A stretch of DNA of 19,568 nt from Granulicella sp. (GTDB lineage Bacteria > Acidobacteriota > Terriglobia > Terriglobales > Acidobacteriaceae), in assembly GCA_003133205.1 (NCBI GenBank), contig PKWK01000337.1, forward strand, positions 3,880 to 23,447. The letters run 5' to 3'. Below are positions 15,094-19,568 of this stretch, piece by piece. Numbering within the stretch: position 1 is the stretch's first letter; every line of letters begins with the position of its first letter. Position numbers and translations under genes: made by a program. The notes under the pieces were generated by a model. It had not been told where the DNA came from. It worked only from the letters and a program-made list of their open reading frames with translations, and made no database searches.

Positions 15094-15479
15094 CGGTCTG
15101 GAGTGGTGGACTGGGCGCGAGTGGGTGGGGCGCTGAGGGCGGCTTCAGGGTCAGTTAAGCACGATCCATCTATGCTCGGAAGGCGGCCTGAGACCGACGG
15201 ACGGCGAGTTCGGTGAAGGAACCGCTCGGAGCAGATGGCTTCGGGTGTTCCAGACTTCGCTTGAATTCGTGTGGCTTCGCTGCGTGTTCGCCCACTGGAA
15301 AGCAAGATTCGAGGCCGGAATGTTGCAGTTGCGCGAAACTTTTGGATTGCCGGGTCGTATCCTTAGGTAGACAACACACTTTGCTTGCCAAGGAACGCGA
15401 GTCCAGTACCTGGGGTCCGACGTTTCGATAGCTTGGTCGGGGGAAATGCTTCCGGCGCCAGGCTCAGATGAGGATTCAA
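15094..15479. other. 386-base intergenic region before the DUF5666-like gene
   Basis: I see no credible gene here; open frames on both strands lack family features and codon bias. A stretch at about 15208-15230 can fold as GAG..CGGT, GAAGGA loop, ACCG..CTC, but without covariation this is weak support for a structured RNA. A possible ECF-type promoter lies at 15335-15362. No terminator with a T-run was found after treZ. The region separates the trehalose cluster from the envelope genes. Confidence 0.45.
15335..15362 (+). promoter_or_regulatory. Possible ECF-sigma-type promoter
   Basis: GAAACTTTTG (15335-15344) resembles the AAC-containing -35 of extracytoplasmic-function sigma factors. CGTATCC (15356-15362) resembles their CGT-type -10, about 14 bases away. 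It would give a leader of about 110 bases before the ATG at 15480. The match is by eye and the spacer is slightly short. It would suit a cell-envelope gene pair. Confidence 0.3.
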
Positions 15480-16703
15480 ATGGCAATTCGGAACAACTCG
15501 CTCACGCTCAAGATTGCACTCAGCCTCGGAGTTCTTTTTGCTCTGGCCGGCTCGATGAACTGTGGGCTTGCGGCACAGGCGCCCGCGCCAGCCGCTCCGG
15601 CTGCTGCGGCGGCGGTTTCGCAGAGGGGCACCGTCAAGGCGGTCTCCGGCAACACGATCACCATGGTTGCGGACGCCGGGCAAACAGTCACGGTCAACGT
15701 GGCCACCGGTGCGATGATCATGCAATTGGCGGTAGGCAGCACGGATCTGAAGACGGCGACGGCCAGCCAGTTGACGGACATTGCCGTGGGCGACCGCGTT
15801 CTGGTCACGGGCAAGGTGGGGGAGACGCCAGAGACGTTTGGCGCGGTGCGCGTGATTCTGATGAAGTCCTCCGATATCGCCTCGATGCAGGCTGCACAGC
15901 AGGCTGACTGGAAGGCTCGTGGAATGGGGGGCGTGGTGAGTGCGGTCGACCCTGCCACCGGCGCCATCACGATCACGTCGGGCGCCAAGAAGATCGTCGT
16001 GAGTACCTCCAGCAAGACGGATTTCAAGCGATTCGCAGGCGGTTCGGTGAAGTATTCGGACGCCAAGCCGGGAACTCTGGCGCAGATTCAGCCTAAGGAC
16101 CAGTTGCAGGCGCGCGGAACGAAGTCGGAGGACGGCGCTTCGATGCAGGCCGAGGAGGTCATCAGCGGATCGTTCGAGAACCTCTCGGGCCAGATTGCGA
16201 CCGTCGACCCGGCTGCGGGGAAGATTACGCTGAAGGACCTCGCAACCAAGAAGGTGATAACCGTCGACGTGACGGCGAGCTCCGACATTCGCAATATGCC
16301 GCTTCAGATGGCGAACATGTTCGCCGCACGCAGCAATGGCGGCGGTAGCGCAGCCGGCGGCCGACGAGGCGGTGGCGGAGGTGGCGGGGCAATTACTGCC
16401 GATGCACAGGGAGCGCCGGCAGCACAAGGCGGACCGGGTGCTGGTGGCGGCGCTGGCGGAACGCGTCGGTCGGCGGGCGCGGACCTATCCCAGATGATCA
16501 CTCGCTTTCCGACAATTACGCTGGCAGACCTGCATAAAGGGGATGCGGTGATGATTGTTGCCAGCGAGCCGACACCCGGAGCAAGCACGGTGATGGCAGT
16601 TACGGTACTTACAGGAGTCGATCCGATCCTGACTGCGAACCCGAATGGCGGCATGGATTTGTCGATGAGCGTCGGTGGGGGCGGGGGCGGTGGAGCGGAA
16701 TGA
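15480..16703 (+). CDS. Secreted DUF5666-like protein with Gly-rich insert
   Basis: This is 407 residues from the ATG at 15480, chosen over the in-frame ATG at 15468 because GAGGA at 15470-15474 gives it a properly spaced Shine-Dalgarno. A Sec signal peptide is clear: basic MAIRNNSLTLK, hydrophobic core to about 25, and a cleavage region near GLAAQA. Cys28 is preceded by Asn, so it is not a good lipobox. The mature part opens with an Ala/Pro-rich spacer. Three similar beta units follow at about 47-130, 150-228 and 233-380, each beginning with a GxVxxVxxxxxxITI-like strand and holding a VGDRVLVTG, KDQLQARG or KGDAVMIVAS strand. This resembles DUF5666 repeats. A Gly-rich tract (about 286-328) splits the third unit, and another Gly run ends the protein. 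Function is unknown; a periplasmic or surface role is likely. The TonB-dependent receptor starts 56 bases downstream, so the two are probably co-transcribed. Confidence 0.7.
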   Translation: MAIRNNSLTLKIALSLGVLFALAGSMNCGLAAQAPAPAAPAAAAAVSQRGTVKAVSGNTITMVADAGQTVTVNVATGAMIMQLAVGSTDLKTATASQLTDIAVGDRVLVTGKVGETPETFGAVRVILMKSSDIASMQAAQQADWKARGMGGVVSAVDPATGAITITSGAKKIVVSTSSKTDFKRFAGGSVKYSDAKPGTLAQIQPKDQLQARGTKSEDGASMQAEEVISGSFENLSGQIATVDPAAGKITLKDLATKKVITVDVTASSDIRNMPLQMANMFAARSNGGGSAAGGRRGGGGGGGAITADAQGAPAAQGGPGAGGGAGGTRRSAGADLSQMITRFPTITLADLHKGDAVMIVASEPTPGASTVMAVTVLTGVDPILTANPNGGMDLSMSVGGGGGGGAE

Positions 16704-16759
16704 CGCCTTCCAGTCTTTGTGCGAATGCAATTTTTCTTAGGAACCTATTAGGAGTGAGG

Positions 16760-19568
16760 ATGTCTTTTCGTAAAGGTCTGTCGACTGTTTTATTTTTTCT
16801 GATCGCTTCTCTGCCGTTTGCCGCGATTGCGCAGCAGGCTCCGGTGACTGGCGCCACGGTACATGGCATGGTTGTCGATCCAGATGACGCGTTGATTCCG
16901 GCCGCGACGGTGACCCTGACGACCGCGGCCGGCAAGGCGCAGACGACGACCTCGAAGAGCGACGGCACTTACTCGTTTCGCGGGCTGGCCCCGGGCTCTT
17001 ATTCGATGAGCGTGGTTGCGCCTGGCTTTGCCACGTTTGTCAAAGCGGGGATTGTCGTGACCGCGGGTGCGAACGTGAACTCGGACGTGACGATGGGGCT
17101 GCAGGACACCACGCAGACGGTGAATGTCACCACGGATACGGTTCAGCTCAACGTAGACCCGGATAGTAACCAGAGCGCCACGGTGATCAGCGGTGATGCG
17201 TTGAATGCACTTTCCGACGATCCGGACGAGTTGGCCAGCGAACTGGCGGCGCTCGCAGGTCCCTCGATGGGTCCGAACGGCGGCCAGATTTATATCGATG
17301 GCTTCACCGGCGGTCAACTGCCCCCCAAGTCCTCCATCCTGGCAATCCGCATCAATCAGAACCCCTTTTCGGCACAATACGACCGGGCCGGGTACGGGCG
17401 CATCGAGATCATCACCAAGCCGGGCGCGGACAAGTTCCATGGCGGCGGAAGCATCCAGGGCCAGGACAAGGTATTCAATACCTCGACGCCATTCCTGGGC
17501 CCTGCTAACGTTCAGCCGAACTATCACCAGCTGTTCTTTACCGGCAATCTCACCGGGCCAATCCGGCCGGGCATGTCCTTTTCGCTGAACGGGACCTACC
17601 GCGATATTGCCAACAACAACATCATCAATCCGCCGGAGATTTACAGCGCTGGACCTACTTCAACCACCGTGTGCAACCCCGGGGACCTGACCTGCAGCGC
17701 CAATCCGTATCCGCTGACGGCACGCGCGGTGTCCGCTCCGCAGAAGCGCTGGGAGATCAACCCGCGTTTCGACACGATGGTTGGATCGAAGAACACATTC
17801 ACCGCGCGCTATTCGTACGAGACCGGCTCGAGCACAAATCCTGGCAACGGCAACTCGTTGACCACCCAGGCGAGTTCCTCGAGCAGCGCCGACAACACCA
17901 TCCAGATCAGCGATACGCAACTGCTGAGCGACCGGGTGATCAATGAGACGCGGTTCGAGTTTGAGCATGAAACGTCCAACTCCACTCCAGTCAATCCGGG
18001 AACCTTGGTTTCAGTGGTGGGCAACTTCAACACGCACGGCACCGGCAGCGGCGGCACCAGCAACACAACCAACCACATCGAAATCCAGAACTACACGTCG
18101 ATCCAGTTGACCAAAAACTTCATTCGGTTGGGCGGACGGCTGCGGACCGAGGATAACTCGATCAATTCGAGTACTACCCAGAATGGGTCGCTGAGCTACT
18201 CCTACCTGCTGGATCCGTGCACAGACCCCAATGCTTCTGCGTCCAATAAGGCCAATTGCCTCTCGAACGCCACGACCCCGTGCCTCCCATCCAACATGCT
18301 GCCCAACCCGAGCACTCCAGGGCAAAACTATTCCCCCTACACTTCCTATCAGTGCGGCATCCCGTTCCAGTTCTCCCTTACCACGATCCATAATCCGACG
18401 ACTAGCGCGCGCGAGACCGACGTGGGCTTTTACCTGGAGGACGACTGGAAGGCCAGAAACAATTTGACCATCAGCTATGGCATACGCATGGAGGCGCAGA
18501 ACTACGTCAACAGTACGCACGACTTTGCCCCGCGCATGTCGATCGCCTATGGCGTTCCGCGGAAGAATGGAAAACCGACCATCACCGTGCTGCGCGGCGG
18601 ATTCGGCATCTTCTACGACCGGTATAGTCTGGGCAGCATTACGAATCTGATCCAGGGCAACCCGACTAACCAGTCCACCACCCTGTACCAGAACCCCGGC
18701 TCTACCTGCACACCATCGAACACCTCCGGCTGCACCTCAGGCTTGGGCGTAAACTCGTCGAGCCGGGTTCAGGTTCCGGCCGCGGGTCTTGGACTGCGCG
18801 CGCCGTACATGGTCGAGGCCGCGGCCACTTTGGAACAGAAGCTGGGCAAGTACACCAGCCTTTCCGTAACGTACCTGAACGGACACGGGATCCATCAGTT
18901 CATCACGCGTGTGTTCCCGATTCAGTTGGGCTACTGCCCGAACCCGACGAACTTGACCACGGGCTATATCCAGTGCAGCCAGTCGGAAGGCATTTTCCGG
19001 CAGAACCAGCTCACGACCAGCGTCCGGATCCAGACGCCAAAGGGAACCAGCATTACAGGCTTCTACTCGGCGAACTGGGCGAACTCCAACACCAGCGGCA
19101 TTACCGATCCGTATCACCCAGCGTACGATTACGGGCGGGCCAGCTTTGCAGTGCGCAGTCAGATGACGCTGCTGGGGACGATTCCCCTCCCCTTCCTGGT
19201 GACGGCCAGTCCGATTATGCAGGTGTCGTCCGGCCGGCCCTACAGCATTACGACAGGAGTGGACAACAATGACGACGGCGTAACGGATGATCGCCCTGCG
19301 TTCAAGAATGGCTCGGTGGCTCCGACGTTCCTGAATTGCATCAATCCGAACAACTTCGTTGCAGGAACCCAGGGCACCAGCCTGACTGCCGGCGAGACCT
19401 ACACCGAGATTCCGGTCAACTTCTGCACCGGTCCGAGCAACGTGAGCTTCAACCTGCGGCTCTCCAGAACCTTCGGATTCGGTCCAAAAACAGAGGCGGC
19501 TCTGGCTGCCCAGGCCCGTCAGGCTGCACAACAGGCCGCCGGTGGACCGGGTGGACCGGGTGGCCCCG
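16760..19568 (+). CDS. TonB-dependent receptor with N-terminal carboxypeptidase-regulatory domain (Oar-like), 3' truncated
   Basis: This is an open frame of 936 residues from an ATG at 16760 to the window edge. GGAG at 16751-16754 is well placed. It begins with a signal peptide (MSFRKGLSTVLFFLIASLPF, cleaved near AIAQQ). A CnaB/carboxypeptidase-regulatory domain follows at about 31-113, with GATVHGMVVDPDDALIPAAT and DGTYSFRGLAPGSYSMSV. A plug domain lies at about 135-225, including GGQIYIDGFTGGQLPPKSSI and YGRIEIITKPGADKFHG. The rest is beta-barrel with many Asn/Thr/Ser-rich loops. Oar-like receptors of this form are abundant in Acidobacteriota and are thought to take up large substrates, often glycans or peptides; the substrate here is unknown. 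Near the visible end is a Gln/Ala stretch running into Gly-Pro repeats (after residue 915). The final barrel strands and the C-terminal aromatic residue are outside the window. Confidence 0.88.
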   Translation, partial: MSFRKGLSTVLFFLIASLPFAAIAQQAPVTGATVHGMVVDPDDALIPAATVTLTTAAGKAQTTTSKSDGTYSFRGLAPGSYSMSVVAPGFATFVKAGIVVTAGANVNSDVTMGLQDTTQTVNVTTDTVQLNVDPDSNQSATVISGDALNALSDDPDELASELAALAGPSMGPNGGQIYIDGFTGGQLPPKSSILAIRINQNPFSAQYDRAGYGRIEIITKPGADKFHGGGSIQGQDKVFNTSTPFLGPANVQPNYHQLFFTGNLTGPIRPGMSFSLNGTYRDIANNNIINPPEIYSAGPTSTTVCNPGDLTCSANPYPLTARAVSAPQKRWEINPRFDTMVGSKNTFTARYSYETGSSTNPGNGNSLTTQASSSSSADNTIQISDTQLLSDRVINETRFEFEHETSNSTPVNPGTLVSVVGNFNTHGTGSGGTSNTTNHIEIQNYTSIQLTKNFIRLGGRLRTEDNSINSSTTQNGSLSYSYLLDPCTDPNASASNKANCLSNATTPCLPSNMLPNPSTPGQNYSPYTSYQCGIPFQFSLTTIHNPTTSARETDVGFYLEDDWKARNNLTISYGIRMEAQNYVNSTHDFAPRMSIAYGVPRKNGKPTITVLRGGFGIFYDRYSLGSITNLIQGNPTNQSTTLYQNPGSTCTPSNTSGCTSGLGVNSSSRVQVPAAGLGLRAPYMVEAAATLEQKLGKYTSLSVTYLNGHGIHQFITRVFPIQLGYCPNPTNLTTGYIQCSQSEGIFRQNQLTTSVRIQTPKGTSITGFYSANWANSNTSGITDPYHPAYDYGRASFAVRSQMTLLGTIPLPFLVTASPIMQVSSGRPYSITTGVDNNDDGVTDDRPAFKNGSVAPTFLNCINPNNFVAGTQGTSLTAGETYTEIPVNFCTGPSNVSFNLRLSRTFGFGPKTEAALAAQARQAAQQAAGGPGGPGGP

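Noticed and set aside
15151..15486. Minus-strand frames of 73 to 111 residues in the intergenic region before the DUF5666-like gene.
   Set aside because: No ribosome site, no domain and no codon bias were seen. They could reflect a conserved non-coding element, but I cannot show that.
16790..17527. A 245-residue minus-strand frame opposite the receptor gene.
   Set aside because: The plus strand carries a signal peptide, regulatory domain and plug in a continuous frame; the antisense frame has only Arg-rich filler.
18737..19531. A 264-residue minus-strand frame near the right edge.
   Set aside because: It is antisense to the receptor barrel and has no motif or ribosome site.

Overview
The window is a GC-rich stretch of bacterial chromosome. 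It most likely comes from an Acidobacteriota of the Terriglobia type (Granulicella, Edaphobacter or Terriglobus-like). That placement is an inference from the Oar-type TonB-dependent receptor with a Gly/Pro-rich tract, its DUF5666-like neighbour, short palindromic and TGTCATTCTGAG-type intergenic repeats, and the fused trehalose synthase-maltokinase. No rRNA, tRNA or CRISPR array was seen.

Positions 1-8326 are carried mainly on the minus strand. Read in transcription order they hold glgE (maltosyltransferase), a fused trehalose synthase-maltokinase of 1143 residues, a degenerate-looking glycosyltransferase of the glucosyl/mannosylglycerate-synthase type, and the first 215 residues of a membrane protein resembling mechanosensitive-channel TM-helix proteins. 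Between glgE and the fusion gene sits a plus-strand BrnT-BrnA toxin-antitoxin pair with its own strong sigma70-like promoter. That promoter overlaps an AT-rich inverted repeat.

Positions 8536-15093 are plus-strand, divergent from glgE: a GH15 family glycosidase, treY and treZ. Together the two arms can run a closed trehalose/alpha-glucan loop. TreY and TreZ release trehalose from glucan ends. TreS-maltokinase turns trehalose into maltose 1-phosphate. GlgE puts the maltosyl units back on a glucan. The branching and debranching enzymes (GlgB, TreX/GlgX) are not in the window. A stretch-activated-type channel and a compatible-solute-type glycosyltransferase beside these genes suggest an osmotic or desiccation-stress locus.

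Positions 15094-19568 hold a long upstream region with a possible ECF-type promoter, a secreted DUF5666-like protein, and a TonB-dependent receptor that runs off the right edge. These two look like a separate unit concerned with the cell envelope.

The most unusual observations are: a paired-palindrome repeat lying in frame inside the kinase half of the TreS-maltokinase gene, with a related copy upstream of the channel gene; apparent loss of the DXD motif in the glycosyltransferase; and a BrnTA module inside the trehalose locus whose predicted transcription start coincides with its GTG start codon.
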